The notes under the pieces are model-generated. The model searched no databases. It was not told where the DNA came from and saw only the letters and a list, made by a program, of their open reading frames with translations. The translations under genes and the position numbers were made by a program. DNA of 64,000 bases, from positions 248,001-312,000 of the forward strand of contig NZ_JACYXC010000001.1 of the NCBI RefSeq assembly GCF_016031615.1, written 5' to 3'. The stretch comes from Streptomyces pactum (GTDB taxonomy: Bacteria; Actinomycetota; Actinomycetes; Streptomycetales; Streptomycetaceae). Numbering within the stretch: position 1 is the stretch's first letter; every line of letters starts with the position of its first letter. Positions 15,790-24,714 of the stretch are shown one piece after another.

Positions 15790-16278
15790 ATGAACTGGCT
15801 GACGCTCATCTCCACGCTCCTCGGCGCCGTGGTCGGGGTCGGGACAACACTGCTCGCCGACCGTGCCCGCTGGGGACGCGAGCGGCAGGCACAGACCCTG
15901 GAGCATCGGCGGGCCCTGTACGGCGAGTTCCTCACCACGCTCAACCTCGCCCAGGAGTCGCTGTTCGCTGTGTCCTACGGCCGCCACCCCGCCGAGCTGA
16001 CCCGGGATCTCGCGGCGCGCGCCGCCTTCGGCAGCCATCAGGTCTACGCCGTCCGGGAACGACTGGTGCTGTCCGGTTGCGAACCCGTGGTGGCCGCGGC
16101 CGACGCGGCCTTCCACCGGCTCAAGGAGTTCCGGGACGTGGTCGGTTCGGGCGCCGCCCCCACCTCACCCGAGGTGATGGAGGCCATCACGGCCTATGCC
16201 GCGGAGCTGCGCACGTTGCGCCACGCCATGCGGGACGACCTCGGCGAGCCGCGCCTGGAGATCGACATATCCAACTGA
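15790..16278 (+). CDS. Membrane-anchored hypothetical protein
   Basis: 162 residues: one N-terminal membrane helix (WLTLISTLLGAVVGVGTTLL, 2-21), then a helical cytoplasmic region rich in Arg, Glu and Ala (RARWGRERQAQTLEHRRALY), probably a coiled coil. This layout is common in small Streptomyces proteins of unknown function. Flanked on both sides by copies of a GC-rich repeat. No operon partner. I cannot assign a role. Confidence 0.75.
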   Translation: MNWLTLISTLLGAVVGVGTTLLADRARWGRERQAQTLEHRRALYGEFLTTLNLAQESLFAVSYGRHPAELTRDLAARAAFGSHQVYAVRERLVLSGCEPVVAAADAAFHRLKEFRDVVGSGAAPTSPEVMEAITAYAAELRTLRHAMRDDLGEPRLEIDISN

Positions 16279-16293
16279 CGGCCGCCGCGGTAC

Positions 16294-16317
16294 CGGTACG
16301 GCCCCGGTGGGCCGGGC
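16294..16317 (+). repeat. 24-nt direct repeat, downstream copy
   Basis: Partner of 15565-15588 (23 of 24 identical), 16 nt after the stop codon of the membrane-anchored hypothetical gene. Confidence 0.45.
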
Positions 16318-16502
16318 TGTGCGACCCCGGTACGTGCCCTCGGCCGGGCCCCGGTACCGGGCGGGGGCGCCGCGTGGTGGGGCGCGGTGGGCCGCCGCCG
16401 GGGGCATGGCGGGGGCGTACGGCCCGGGGCCGAGGGCGGACCGCGCGGCCCGGTGGCGCGGGGTCGGTCCGGTGGGCCCGCGGGGTCCGGGTCCCGGGGG
16501 CC

Positions 16503-17018
16503 GTCAGCAGGAAGTCGGCGCGGGTCCGCATCCAGTAGCGCCAGCTGAAGCCGGGCCGCTTCGCGCCGGGCAGAGGGGGACGTGGGGCAGGTGGAGCGCG
16601 CCGACCGCAGAGACCAGGAAGCGGCCGGTGAACTCGTCGCCGGTGCGGGTGTGACGGTCCAGACGCGCTGTTCCTCGTCCCAGCGCGCCGTGGTCATCTT
16701 CTACCCGAACCGGATGCGCCGCCGCAGGCCGTACCGGTCGGCGACCCGGCGCAGACAGGCGAGGATCTCCGGCCGGGTGGCGAAGGACCGGGACCAGTCC
16801 GGGTTCGGCTCGCGGGAGAAGGAGTAGACCGGGGACCGGATGTCGCAGGCGCAGCCGGGATAGGTATAGGTGTTGTCCCGCCAGGTCCCGCCGAGGTCCG
16901 TGGCCTTCTCCAGGACGAGGACGTCGTCGATGCCCGCCTCGATGAGCCGGATGGCCTGGCCCAGGCCGGCGAAGCCGGTCCCGACGATCACCACTGTCGC
17001 TTGCCGGCGGGTTCCCAT
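16503..17018 (-). pseudogene. Decayed flavin-containing (Baeyer-Villiger type) monooxygenase
   Basis: From ATG 17018 the reading is intact through the FAD motif VVIVGTGFAGLGQAIRLIEA, VLEKATDLGGTWRDNTYPG-like text and RRRIRFG, then meets TAG at 16703-16701. Past the stop the homology resumes (TTARWDEEQRVWTVT), shifts frame to TRTGDEFTGRFLVSAVGALH, shifts again to LPG, and jumps to PGFSWRYWMRTRADF, which resembles the extreme C-terminus of these enzymes. About 300 residues (the NADP domain and core) are missing. A point stop, frame changes and an internal deletion together mean a genuine pseudogene. It once followed the AurF-like gene. Confidence 0.8.
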
Positions 17019-17107
17019 GTCGCTGTCGGTTCTCTCGGTGCGCCGGGTGCGGGCGGGCGCCGCCGGCCGCCGGGGCGCGGGAGCCGCCCCGGTCCGCCGT
17101 GCGGGCC

Positions 17108-18016
17108 TCAGCCCAGCAGATGGGTCTTGCGCCACAGTGCCATACCGGGGGCGCCGACCAGGCCGGCGTCGTCGAGGAAGGACATGATGCGCTCGCCGGC
17201 GAAGCGCAGGGTCTCCCGGTAGTGCGGGTTGGCGTGGGCGGTGCGCCAGGCCTCCCTGGGGTCCAGGCCGACCGCGGCGTAGGCCCGCGGGTGGAGCAGG
17301 CTTCGGCAGATGAAGAAGGACACCGTGGCCAGCAGCAGCCGCTGGTAGCGGAGTTCGGTGCGGCCCATGCCGGCCATGCCGCGGACGACCTCCTCCCGGG
17401 CGAAGGTGACGTGCCGGGCCTCTTCGAGGATGTGTATGCGGTTGACCATGCGCATCAGCGGCTGGACGGACTCGTCGTTGGCCATCTCGCGCTGGAGCCG
17501 GTCCAGGATCTCCTCGGCGACCAGGATGGACCCGAACATCGCCGGTCCGTAGGCGATGGTGGGCAGGATCTTGGCGAGCTGGTGGACGTGGGGCGGCGGT
17601 CCGTACGCCGGGCAGTCCATCCGCTCCACCATCCTGGCGAACATCACCACATGGCGGCACTCCTCGGCGACCTCGGTCAGCGCGTACTGGATGTGGCGGC
17701 TGGTGGGGTCGCCGTTGTAGGCGGCCTTGATGAGCATCCGCATCAGCAGGATCTCGAACCACAGGCCCACGCTGGCGATGGTGGCGGCCTCGTGCTTGCC
17801 CAGCTCCAGCCGCTGCTCCTCGCTCATCCGCTCCCACAGCGGGGTGCCGTACAGGGAGACCCGCTCGGGCAGCAGGTAGCACTTGCCGTCCAGCAGCGGG
17901 GCCTCCCAGTCGATGTCCACGTCCGGGTCGTAGAACTTCTTCGCCGACGACATCAGCAACCGCGCGGCGGTCTTCTCCCTGTCGCCGACCTTGGTCTCGG
18001 ACAGCCCACGGGCCAT
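17108..18016 (-). CDS. AurF-like diiron N-oxygenase family protein
   Basis: 302 residues, ferritin-like all-helical. Metal-ligand helices are readable: LGKHEAATIASVGLWFE, LTEVAEECRHVVMF (E-x-x-H type) and IHILEEARHVTFAREE (E-x-x-H), as in the p-aminobenzoate N-oxygenase AurF/DUF diiron family. Such enzymes oxidise arylamines or other substrates with a diiron-oxo centre. No amine substrate or biosynthetic cluster is visible. It is divergent from a TetR gene and upstream of the decayed monooxygenase, so it was probably part of a two-oxygenase catabolic or detoxification unit. Confidence 0.85.
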   Translation of the reverse strand: MARGLSETKVGDREKTAARLLMSSAKKFYDPDVDIDWEAPLLDGKCYLLPERVSLYGTPLWERMSEEQRLELGKHEAATIASVGLWFEILLMRMLIKAAYNGDPTSRHIQYALTEVAEECRHVVMFARMVERMDCPAYGPPPHVHQLAKILPTIAYGPAMFGSILVAEEILDRLQREMANDESVQPLMRMVNRIHILEEARHVTFAREEVVRGMAGMGRTELRYQRLLLATVSFFICRSLLHPRAYAAVGLDPREAWRTAHANPHYRETLRFAGERIMSFLDDAGLVGAPGMALWRKTHLLG

Positions 18017-18046
18017 GACGGCTCACTCCTTCGGCCACACCATTAC

Positions 18047-18066
18047 CTGTTACCTAGGGGTAACAG
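18047..18066. promoter_or_regulatory. TetR-type operator, CTGTTACC-TAGG-GGTAACAG
   Basis: Perfect 8-bp arms around TAGG in the 76-nt gap between the AurF-like and TetR genes. Extra GTTAC/GTAAC half-sites lie at about 18042-18047, 18066-18070 and 18083-18087. It very likely binds the adjacent TetR protein and controls both divergent genes. Confidence 0.7.
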
Positions 18067-18092
18067 TTACTGCCGGTAGCATGTAACCTGAC

Positions 18093-18845
18093 GTGGTGGG
18101 AGTCAAGAGCGGAGGACCCGGCCGGGTGCCGGACGGACGCAGCAGCCGCTGGACCGCTCACCGCGCGGCCCGCCGCGAGGAGTTCGTCGATGCCGCGCTG
18201 CGCGCCCTGGCCGTGCACGGCCCCGATCTGCACATCGGGCACGTGGCCGAGCAGGCCGGGGTGAGCAAGCCGGTGCTGTACCGCCAGTTCGCCGACAAGG
18301 CCGACCTGCTCGCGGCGCTCCAGGAACGGGGGGTCGCGATGCTGGTGGTGCGGGTGGCGCCGGCGCTCGACGACGGGCTGCCGCCGCTGGAGCGGGTGCG
18401 GGGGGCGATCGACGGGTTCTTCTCGCTGCTGGAGGAGCACCCCAACCTGTACCGGCTGGCCGCCCGTACGGTCCCGGCCGGACCGGGCGGCGGGGGCAGC
18501 GGGGTCCGTACCGGCAAGGCCCTGACGGCGGCCGAGCTGACCCGGGTCTTCGACGAGGCGCTGCACCACCTGGGCCTGGACACCCGCGGCGCCGAGCCGT
18601 GGGCGCACGCGGTGGTCGGCATGGTGCACAACACCGCCGAGTGGTGGCTGGAGAAGCGGCCGATGAACCGCCAGGAGATCGTGGACCGCCTCACCGAGAT
18701 GGTCTGGGCCGCCATCGACGGTTTCCTGCGCGGCTACGGGATCGAGCTGGACCCGAAGTCCCCGATCGGCCCGGACCAGATGATGGCCGCCGCCCGCCGG
18801 CACCCCCGGTGGCCGGCCGCCGCGGCGAGCGACGAGGAGTTGTGA
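18093..18845 (+). CDS. TetR-family transcriptional regulator
   Basis: 250 residues. The helix-turn-helix is RREEFVDAALRALAVHGPDL, then IGHVAEQAGVSKPVLYRQFADKADLLAAL (about 27-70). The C-terminal ligand domain is helical (TetR_C family, LEKRPMNRQEIVDRLTEMVW). Transcribed away from the AurF-like gene with a GTTAC palindrome between, so autoregulation and control of the diiron oxygenase are likely. Start GTG 18093; GTG 18096 is equally possible. Two nucleotides separate it from the DUF4873 gene. Confidence 0.88.
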   Translation: MVGVKSGGPGRVPDGRSSRWTAHRAARREEFVDAALRALAVHGPDLHIGHVAEQAGVSKPVLYRQFADKADLLAALQERGVAMLVVRVAPALDDGLPPLERVRGAIDGFFSLLEEHPNLYRLAARTVPAGPGGGGSGVRTGKALTAAELTRVFDEALHHLGLDTRGAEPWAHAVVGMVHNTAEWWLEKRPMNRQEIVDRLTEMVWAAIDGFLRGYGIELDPKSPIGPDQMMAAARRHPRWPAAAASDEEL

Positions 18846-18847
18846 CG

Positions 18848-19204
18848 ATGTCCATGTCCCCCACCCCCCTGCCGGCCCCGCACGCCGGCCCGGCCGGGCC
18901 GGACGGCCACGAGGACGGTTACCGCGGCCCGGCGACGCTGGTGATCGACGGCGTCGAGCACCCGGTGTCGGTCCTGCTGCGCGGCCATTTCCAGCCGATC
19001 GACGGCCGCTACCACTGGTACGGGCGGCTCGGCGCGGACCCGGAGCTGGTCGAGCGGCTGGGCGGTGGGCGGGTCGCCGCGGTGCTCCGCACCGCGGAGG
19101 GCGAGGCCAGCGGCGAGCTGTCCGACCCCGACCCCTGGCACCGCTACCGGATCACCGGCACCCAGGCCCCGCCGTTCCGGATCGCCGGACCCGGCCCGGA
19201 GTGA
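18848..19204 (+). CDS. DUF4873 domain protein
   Basis: 118 residues, with DUF4873 from about residue 23: YRGPATLVIDGVEHPVSVLL, GHFQPIDGRYHWYGRL, then WHRYRITGTQAPPF. Actinobacterial DUF4873 occurs alone or as a C-terminal extension of flavin-containing monooxygenases, so its presence fits the decayed monooxygenase on the other side of TetR. Cotranscribed with TetR (2-nt gap, GAGGAG upstream). Confidence 0.8.
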   Translation: MSMSPTPLPAPHAGPAGPDGHEDGYRGPATLVIDGVEHPVSVLLRGHFQPIDGRYHWYGRLGADPELVERLGGGRVAAVLRTAEGEASGELSDPDPWHRYRITGTQAPPFRIAGPGPE

Positions 19205-19235
19205 ACGGCCGCCGGCCCGGTGCCACCTGACGCCA

Positions 19236-19272
19236 CCCGGCCCCGGACGCCGGGGCGGCGTCCGGGGCCGGG
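19236..19272. terminator. Bidirectional terminator, 16-bp perfect arms
   Basis: CCCGGCCCCGGACGCC (19236-19251), 5-nt loop GGGGC, exact complement at 19257-19272, between convergent DUF4873 and PPOX genes. Confidence 0.7.
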
Positions 19273-19274
19273 AC

Positions 19275-19763
19275 TCAGCCGGCCTCGCCCGGCTGCCACA
19301 GGGTGCTGCGCAGGTCCGAACCGCGCACCAGCTGGACCCGCCAGGGGTCGATCCGCAGGACGTGGTACTCCGGGTCCGCCACCCCGCCGCGCCAGTAGCG
19401 GACCGGGTCGTAACCGACGCCGGGCGGCCCGCCGGCCACGTACAGCTCCCAGGCGTGGCGCCGGGAGGCGGCGTCCTCGGCCCAGGTGGAGACGCTGTCG
19501 ATGTGGACGGCGTTCTGCCGGGGGCTCCAGTACGAGTAGGTGGTGTGCGGGTTGCGGGCCAGGTGGGCGGTCTTCACCGGGGTCCGGTACGCGGCGAGCC
19601 AGCCCACCGGCCGGCCGTCCACCACCTCCCACACCGGAAGCAGCACCCGGGCCCGGGGGCGGTTCCGCCGGTCCACCGTGATCATGGTGGCGTAGACGAT
19701 GTCCCGGATGTAGCGGAAGAAGGTGTCCTGGACGACGGCGAAGTCGGTGACCTTGGTGGTCAT
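19275..19763 (-). CDS. PPOX-class (pyridoxamine 5'-phosphate oxidase-like) flavin protein
   Basis: 162 residues of the split-barrel F420/FMN-binding family: YIRDIVYATMITVDRRNRPR, ARVLLPVWEVVDGRPVGWLA, KTAHLARNPHTTYSYWSPRQ. These proteins bind FMN or F420 and reduce diverse small molecules. The gene lies 20 nt downstream of the MFS transporter gene on the same strand with its own AGGAG, so the two probably share a transcript; it may modify a compound that the transporter handles. Confidence 0.82.
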   Translation of the reverse strand: MTTKVTDFAVVQDTFFRYIRDIVYATMITVDRRNRPRARVLLPVWEVVDGRPVGWLAAYRTPVKTAHLARNPHTTYSYWSPRQNAVHIDSVSTWAEDAASRRHAWELYVAGGPPGVGYDPVRYWRGGVADPEYHVLRIDPWRVQLVRGSDLRSTLWQPGEAG

Positions 19764-19783
19764 GGCAGCTCCTGGTGGCCCGG

Positions 19784-21220
19784 TCAGTGGGTGGCGGGGG
19801 TGCCGGTCCGGGACGGCTCGGCCGGGGCCGGGGCGGCCACCACCGGTGCCGCGCCCCGCCGGCGCAGCCCGGTGGCGGCGACCACGGCGCCCAGCACGCC
19901 CGCGGCCAGCGGCACGGTCAGCGCGGCCCGGTAGCCGTCGAGCAGGTCCGCCGGGCCGCCGGAGCCGGTGGCCGCGACGTTGACCGCGGTGGCGGCGGCG
20001 AGGCCGAGCGCGGCCCCGAACTGGAAGGCGGTGTAGAACAGCCCGCCGGCCAGCCCCTGTTCGTCCTCCGCGACGCCCTCGGTGGCCACGATGGTGAGCG
20101 GCCCGTAGGTGAGGGAGAAGGTCAGCCCGAGCAGCAGCAGGCCGGGGAGCATCACCAGGTAGCTCCAGTCGGCGCCCACCGGCAGGAACAGGGCGAACGC
20201 GGTGACCGCCAGCAGCATGCCGACGAAGATCGAGCGAGGGTTGCCGAAACGTTCCACCACCTTGGGGGTGAGGGTCGGTGCCAGGATCGCGTCGATGCCG
20301 ATGACCAGCATCGCCAGGCTGGTCTCCAGGGTGCTCCAGCCCCGCAGCTCCTGCAGGTAGAGCACCACCAGGAACTGGAAGGAGAAGAAGCCCGCGGAGA
20401 GCAGCAGTCCGACGAGGTTGGCGCGGACCAGCGCGCCGCTGCGGAGCAGGCCCAGGCGCACCAGCGGCGCGGCGGCCCGGCGCTCCACGGCGACGAAGGC
20501 GGCGAGGCAGACCGCCCCGGCGGCGAGCGTCGCGGCGGTGGTGCCGGCGCCGGTGTGCGTGGCGCGCTCCACGCCCAGGACGATCAGCAGGATCGCGGCG
20601 GTGACGGTGAGCGCGCCGGCCACGTCCACCGGTCCGCCGTCCCGGGCGGCCCGCGGTTCCCGGGGCAGCAGCACCGACGCCGCCACCAGGATCAGCGCGG
20701 AGATCGCCACCGGGACGAAGAACACCAGCCGCCAGCCGACGGAGGTGAGCAGTCCGCCGGCGACCAGGCCGAGGGAGAAGCCGCCGGCGGCGGTGCCGGA
20801 GTAGATCAGCAGCGCCCGGTTGCGCTGCGGCCCCTCGGCGAAGCCGGTGGTGATGAGGGACAGGCCGGCGGGCGTCATGAACGCCGCGGCGGCCCCGGTG
20901 ACGAACCGGGCGAGGATGAGCGTCCAGCCCTCGGTGGCCAGTCCGCCCAGTCCGGAGAAGAGCAGGAAGACGGTGAGCCAGAACAGGAACATCCGGCGCC
21001 GCCCGAACAGGTCGGCGGCCCGGCCGCCGAGCAGCATGAATCCGCCGTAGCCGAGCACGTAGGCGCTCATGACCCACTGCAGTTCACCGGTGGACAGGCC
21101 GAGGTCGGTGCGGATGGAGGGCAGGGCCACGTTGAGCATGGCCACGTCGATGCCTTCCAGGAAGATCGCTCCGCACAGGACGATCAGCACGCCCCACTGG
21201 CGCGCACTCAGGGCACTCAT
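19784..21220 (-). CDS. MFS drug-efflux transporter (DHA2 type)
   Basis: 478 residues with about 14 membrane helices. Motif A GGRAADLFGRRR follows helix 2 and the antiporter motif C lies in SGTAAGGFSLGLVAGGLL. The N-terminus QWGVLIVLCGAIFLEGIDVA and LQWVMSAYVLGYGGFMLLGG match EmrB/QacA-type proton-driven exporters. The substrate cannot be inferred. Divergent from a LysR gene (about 180 nt between the starts), the likely regulator, and followed by a PPOX flavin protein. Confidence 0.9.
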   Translation of the reverse strand: MSALSARQWGVLIVLCGAIFLEGIDVAMLNVALPSIRTDLGLSTGELQWVMSAYVLGYGGFMLLGGRAADLFGRRRMFLFWLTVFLLFSGLGGLATEGWTLILARFVTGAAAAFMTPAGLSLITTGFAEGPQRNRALLIYSGTAAGGFSLGLVAGGLLTSVGWRLVFFVPVAISALILVAASVLLPREPRAARDGGPVDVAGALTVTAAILLIVLGVERATHTGAGTTAATLAAGAVCLAAFVAVERRAAAPLVRLGLLRSGALVRANLVGLLLSAGFFSFQFLVVLYLQELRGWSTLETSLAMLVIGIDAILAPTLTPKVVERFGNPRSIFVGMLLAVTAFALFLPVGADWSYLVMLPGLLLLGLTFSLTYGPLTIVATEGVAEDEQGLAGGLFYTAFQFGAALGLAAATAVNVAATGSGGPADLLDGYRAALTVPLAAGVLGAVVAATGLRRRGAAPVVAAPAPAEPSRTGTPATH

Positions 21221-21399
21221 CTGCAGTCCTCGATGATGGAAGGGAGGTGTCGCGGGAGGAAAAGACCGGGCTTCCGGTCCCCTCCACCTTCGTCAGCGGC
21301 TCGAAGGGGAACAACAGCGAAGGGCGCAACGTTCGTTCAGCCGGGCTTACCGCTGCCCTACCGGCTCCGCGCCGCCGCTCGTCCGTCCGGGGAGATGTT

Positions 21400-22347
21400 G
21401 TGGAACACGATGAACTGGAGTGCTTTCTCATCCTCGCCGAGGAGCTGCACTTCGGCCGCACCGCCGCCCGCATGCGGCTGTCCCGGGCCCGGGTGAGCCA
21501 GCTGGTGCAGCGGCTGGAGCGGCGGATCGGCGCACCGCTGTTCGTCCGTACCAGCCGCAAGGTGGCGCTGACCCAGCTGGGCCGGCAGCTGCGCGACGAC
21601 CTCGAACCGCACCACCGCGGCATCCAGGAGGCGGTGGCGCGCGCCGGCGCCGCGGCGCGCGGCGTCACCGAGGTGCTGCACGTGGGGTTCTCCAACCCGC
21701 TGGCCGGGGAGATCGTGCTGAAGGTGACACAGGTGCTGCGGGACGCCCACCCCGGGCTGGCGGTGGAGTTCTGCGAGGTGCCGCTGGGCGACCCGTACGG
21801 GAAGCTGCGCAACGGCGAGTTCGACGTCCAGCTGACCGACTTCCCGGCCCGCGAGGAGGATCTGGGCGGGGTGCCGGCGCTGCTCACCGAGGAGCGGGTG
21901 CTGGCCATCGCCGCGGACCATCCGCTCGCCGCGCGGGAGACCGTCTCGGTGGAGGATCTGGCCCAGGTGGCGCTGCTGACCGTGGTCGGCGAGGTCCCGG
22001 ACTACTGGCTGGAGTACCACGTCCCGGCGCGCACCCCGGCCGGCCGGCCGATCGGGCGCGGCCCGGCGGTCACCAACATGGCGGAGGCGCTGATCCTGGT
22101 GGCCAGCGGGCAGGGCGCGCTGCTGGCAGCGGCGCACACCGCCACGTACTACGCGCGGCCGGGCATCGCCTATGTGCCGTTCCGGGACGCGGCCCCGGTG
22201 GAGTACGGACTGACCTGGCGCGCCGGCGACGAGACCGGGACGGTCCAGCTGTTCGCCCGTACGGCGTTCGCGGTGGCCCGGGAGGTGGCGGGCGCCGACC
22301 CGCGCCGGGCGGTGCCGGGCCGGCGGCCCGCCGTGGCCCGGCGCTGA
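21400..22347 (+). CDS. LysR-family transcriptional regulator
   Basis: 315 residues: winged helix ELECFLILAEELHFGRTAAR, then MRLSRARVSQLVQRLERRIG and RTSRKVALTQLG; the LysR substrate domain follows (VLHVGFSNPLAGEIVLKV to the C-terminus). Start GTG 21400 with GGGGAG upstream; upstream starts as far as 21247 would add an unrelated basic leader. It probably controls the divergent MFS-PPOX pair in response to a small ligand. Confidence 0.88.
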   Translation: MEHDELECFLILAEELHFGRTAARMRLSRARVSQLVQRLERRIGAPLFVRTSRKVALTQLGRQLRDDLEPHHRGIQEAVARAGAAARGVTEVLHVGFSNPLAGEIVLKVTQVLRDAHPGLAVEFCEVPLGDPYGKLRNGEFDVQLTDFPAREEDLGGVPALLTEERVLAIAADHPLAARETVSVEDLAQVALLTVVGEVPDYWLEYHVPARTPAGRPIGRGPAVTNMAEALILVASGQGALLAAAHTATYYARPGIAYVPFRDAAPVEYGLTWRAGDETGTVQLFARTAFAVAREVAGADPRRAVPGRRPAVARR

Positions 22348-22793
22348 ACCCGCGGTGCCCGCCGTGACCCCGCGCCGGAACCGGCGGGGCGCGGGGCCGT
22401 GGTCGCGGGCCGCCGGGCGGTGGTCCGGGCGGGGCCGTCGTCGCGGGGCGCGGAGCCGTCGTGGTCCGGCTTCGCGGTCGGTCCTCGCGGTCGGTCCTCG
22501 CGGCCCGTCCCCCGGACGGTGGGGGGAGCCGGAGCCGTGGCTCGGGCGGCGTGCCGTACCTGGGTGTGGCGTCCGGGTGTTGTGACAGGTGACAAAAACC
22601 GGCCGCATTGTCCGTGCGCCGTCCCGGGCCACAATCCCCGGTACCTGCCTCAGGGTGGGCTACGGTCCCTCCGCCGGGCCACCGGCGCCCGGTCGGACGC
22701 GTCGTGCACGCGGTGCGCACGGGCCGGCCCGGTACGGCCGGCGGGCCGTCCGCCGCCGGGCCACCCCCGACCCGCAGTCCAAGGAGAACGCCG
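22348..22793. other. Intergenic stretch, likely promoter of the secreted lipase
   Basis: 446 nt without a credible gene. It has a tandem copy of CGCGGTCGGTCCT near 22480-22505 and an AT-rich island with TTGTGACAGGTGACAAAAA at about 22578-22597, the best place for promoter or operator elements of the SGNH hydrolase gene. Confidence 0.45.
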
Positions 22794-23672
22794 ATGCCGA
22801 TGCGCCGACTCGCCCGCAACCTGGCCGCCTTCGTCGCCGTGGTGGGGACCTCGGTCCTCGGACCGACGGTTCCGGCGCACGCCGCGGAGCCCGAGCCGCT
22901 CCGTTACGCTGCCCTGGGCGACAGCTACAGCGCCGGGTCCGGCGTCCTGCCGCTCGACCCCTCGGCGTCCCTGCTGTGCATGCGCTCCACCCGCAACTAC
23001 CCGCACGTCCTCGCGGAGTCGACCGGCGCCGAGCTGACCGATGTGACCTGCGGCGGCGCGCAGACCAAGGACTTCACCACCTCCCAGTACCCGGGGGTGG
23101 CGCCACAGCTCCAGGTGCTGGACGAGAAGACCGACCTGGTCACGCTGACCATCGGCGGCAACGACAACAACACCTTCATCGGCGCCATCGTCGCCTGCGG
23201 CACGGCCGGGGCGCTCACCCTGGGCCACGGCAGCCCGTGCAAGGACCTGTACGGCAGCACCTTCACCGACCAGGTGGCGGCCAAGACGTACCCGGCGGTG
23301 GTCAACGCCCTGACCGAGGTCCGCCGCAAGGCGCCCAACGCCCGGGTGGCGGTGCTCGGTTACCCCTGGATCCTGCCCGCCGCCGCGGACCCGTCCTGCT
23401 TCCTGAAGATGCCCATCGCCTCCGGTGACGTGCCCTACCTGAGGGACCTCCAGACGCGGCTGAACCGGGCGGTGGAGCGGGCCGCCGACGAGACCGGGGC
23501 CACCTACGTGGACCTGGCCGCCGCCTCCGAGGGCCACGACGCCTGTGCGCCGGTGGGCACCCGCTGGGTGGAACCGGTGCTCTTCGGCACCAACATCGTC
23601 CCGGTGCACCCCAACGCGCTGGGTGAGGCCCGGATGGCCGCCCGGACGGCGGACGTCCTCGGCCTGGACTGA
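22794..23672 (+). CDS. Secreted SGNH-family lipase/esterase
   Basis: 292 residues. Signal peptide RRLARNLAAFVAVVGTSVLG with AHAAEP cleavage. Block I ALGDSYSAGSG has the nucleophile Ser, block III TIGGNDNN has Gly/Asn of the oxyanion hole, and block V VPVHPNALGEARM supplies His. Eight cysteines are compatible with disulfides. It resembles the well-studied Streptomyces extracellular SGNH lipases. Start ATG 22794 with AAGGAG 7 nt upstream; ATG 22800 is possible. A second, shorter SGNH hydrolase of the same type lies at 13.7 kb. Confidence 0.88.
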   Translation: MPMRRLARNLAAFVAVVGTSVLGPTVPAHAAEPEPLRYAALGDSYSAGSGVLPLDPSASLLCMRSTRNYPHVLAESTGAELTDVTCGGAQTKDFTTSQYPGVAPQLQVLDEKTDLVTLTIGGNDNNTFIGAIVACGTAGALTLGHGSPCKDLYGSTFTDQVAAKTYPAVVNALTEVRRKAPNARVAVLGYPWILPAAADPSCFLKMPIASGDVPYLRDLQTRLNRAVERAADETGATYVDLAAASEGHDACAPVGTRWVEPVLFGTNIVPVHPNALGEARMAARTADVLGLD

Positions 23673-23920
23673 CGGGCCTCGACTGACCGGACCGTCCCGG
23701 GACCGCGGGGCGCGGCGGCGTCACGGCCCCGGGGCCGCCCCGCCCGGCCGGCACACCACACCGCGCGAAGCGCCGCCCCCGCGGGGCCGGAGCACCGGGC
23801 CGCGGGGTGGCGCGCGGGGGCCGCGAGGGGGGTCACGCCGGGTGAGCGGCCGGCAGCACGATCACCCGGACGGAGGCGTCCGACTGGGCCACCCCCGGCC
23901 CGCGTCCCACGCTGGGCTGC

Positions 23921-24646
23921 ATGTGGCCCCGCAGGCTGACGCAGGTGGTGGCACTCGTGCCCCTGGTCCTGCTGACCAACTGGGGCGCCGCGGAGCTCTC
24001 CGAGCCGCGGCCGGCCCCCCGTGACTCCCTCCACCGCCCGGCGGCACCCCGGCCGAGGATCGTGGAGCGGTCCGTCTGGCACGCCGACGAGCGGGCGGTG
24101 CGGGAGCGGCCCGCGGCGGTCCGCGCGGTGCGGGCCGTCTTCATCCACCACACCCACCACTTCGGCTCCTACGACTGCCGGGAGGTGCCGGCACTGCTGC
24201 GCGCCATGCAGGAGTCCCACATCCACGGCGAGGGCTGGGACGACCTCGGCTACAACTTCGTGGTGGACCGGTGCGGCACGATCTACGAGGGGCGCGCCGG
24301 CAGCGCCCGACGGGCGGTGCTGGGCGCGCACACCCAGGGCTTCAACACCGGCAGCGTGGGCATCGCGGCGCTCGGCAGCTTCGGCGCCGGGGAGCGGGTG
24401 CCGCGCGCCATGCTGGAGGCGATCGCCGCGGTGGCGGCGTGGAAGCTGCATCCGGGCGCGGACCCCACCGGGCGGGTGAGGATGGTCTCCACCAACGACC
24501 GGAGCCGCTATCCGGAGGGGACGGCCGTCCGGCTCGACACCATCTCCGGACACCGCGACGCCTACGAGACGGACTGCCCCGGGGACGCGCTGTACGCGGC
24601 GCTGCCCCGGCTGCGGGAGATGGTGGCGCGGCTGCGGGACCGCTGA
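23921..24646 (+). CDS. N-acetylmuramoyl-L-alanine amidase (PGRP domain)
   Basis: 241 residues. N-terminal hydrophobic helix LTQVVALVPLVLLTNWG marks export. The PGRP/amidase_2 fold follows: AVFIHHTHHFGSYDC (zinc His), GWDDLGYNFVVDRCGTIYEG, VLGAHTQGFNTGSVGIAALG, and TISGHRDAYETDCPG with the second zinc His and the Cys/Asp-type third ligand. It cleaves the lactyl-peptide bond of peptidoglycan outside the membrane. The ribosome site before ATG 23921 is weak, so the start could differ slightly. Confidence 0.88.
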   Translation: MWPRRLTQVVALVPLVLLTNWGAAELSEPRPAPRDSLHRPAAPRPRIVERSVWHADERAVRERPAAVRAVRAVFIHHTHHFGSYDCREVPALLRAMQESHIHGEGWDDLGYNFVVDRCGTIYEGRAGSARRAVLGAHTQGFNTGSVGIAALGSFGAGERVPRAMLEAIAAVAAWKLHPGADPTGRVRMVSTNDRSRYPEGTAVRLDTISGHRDAYETDCPGDALYAALPRLREMVARLRDR

Positions 24647-24714
24647 CCGGCCGGGCCGGCGCGCGGCCGGCCGCCCGGTCCGCCGCGCCCGTCCCCCGCC
24701 GCCGGGCCGGGCGG

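Noticed and set aside
16503..19204. Secondary-metabolite cluster around the AurF-like gene
   Set aside because: No PKS, NRPS, ligase or aminobenzoate genes nearby; AurF homologues are common outside such clusters.
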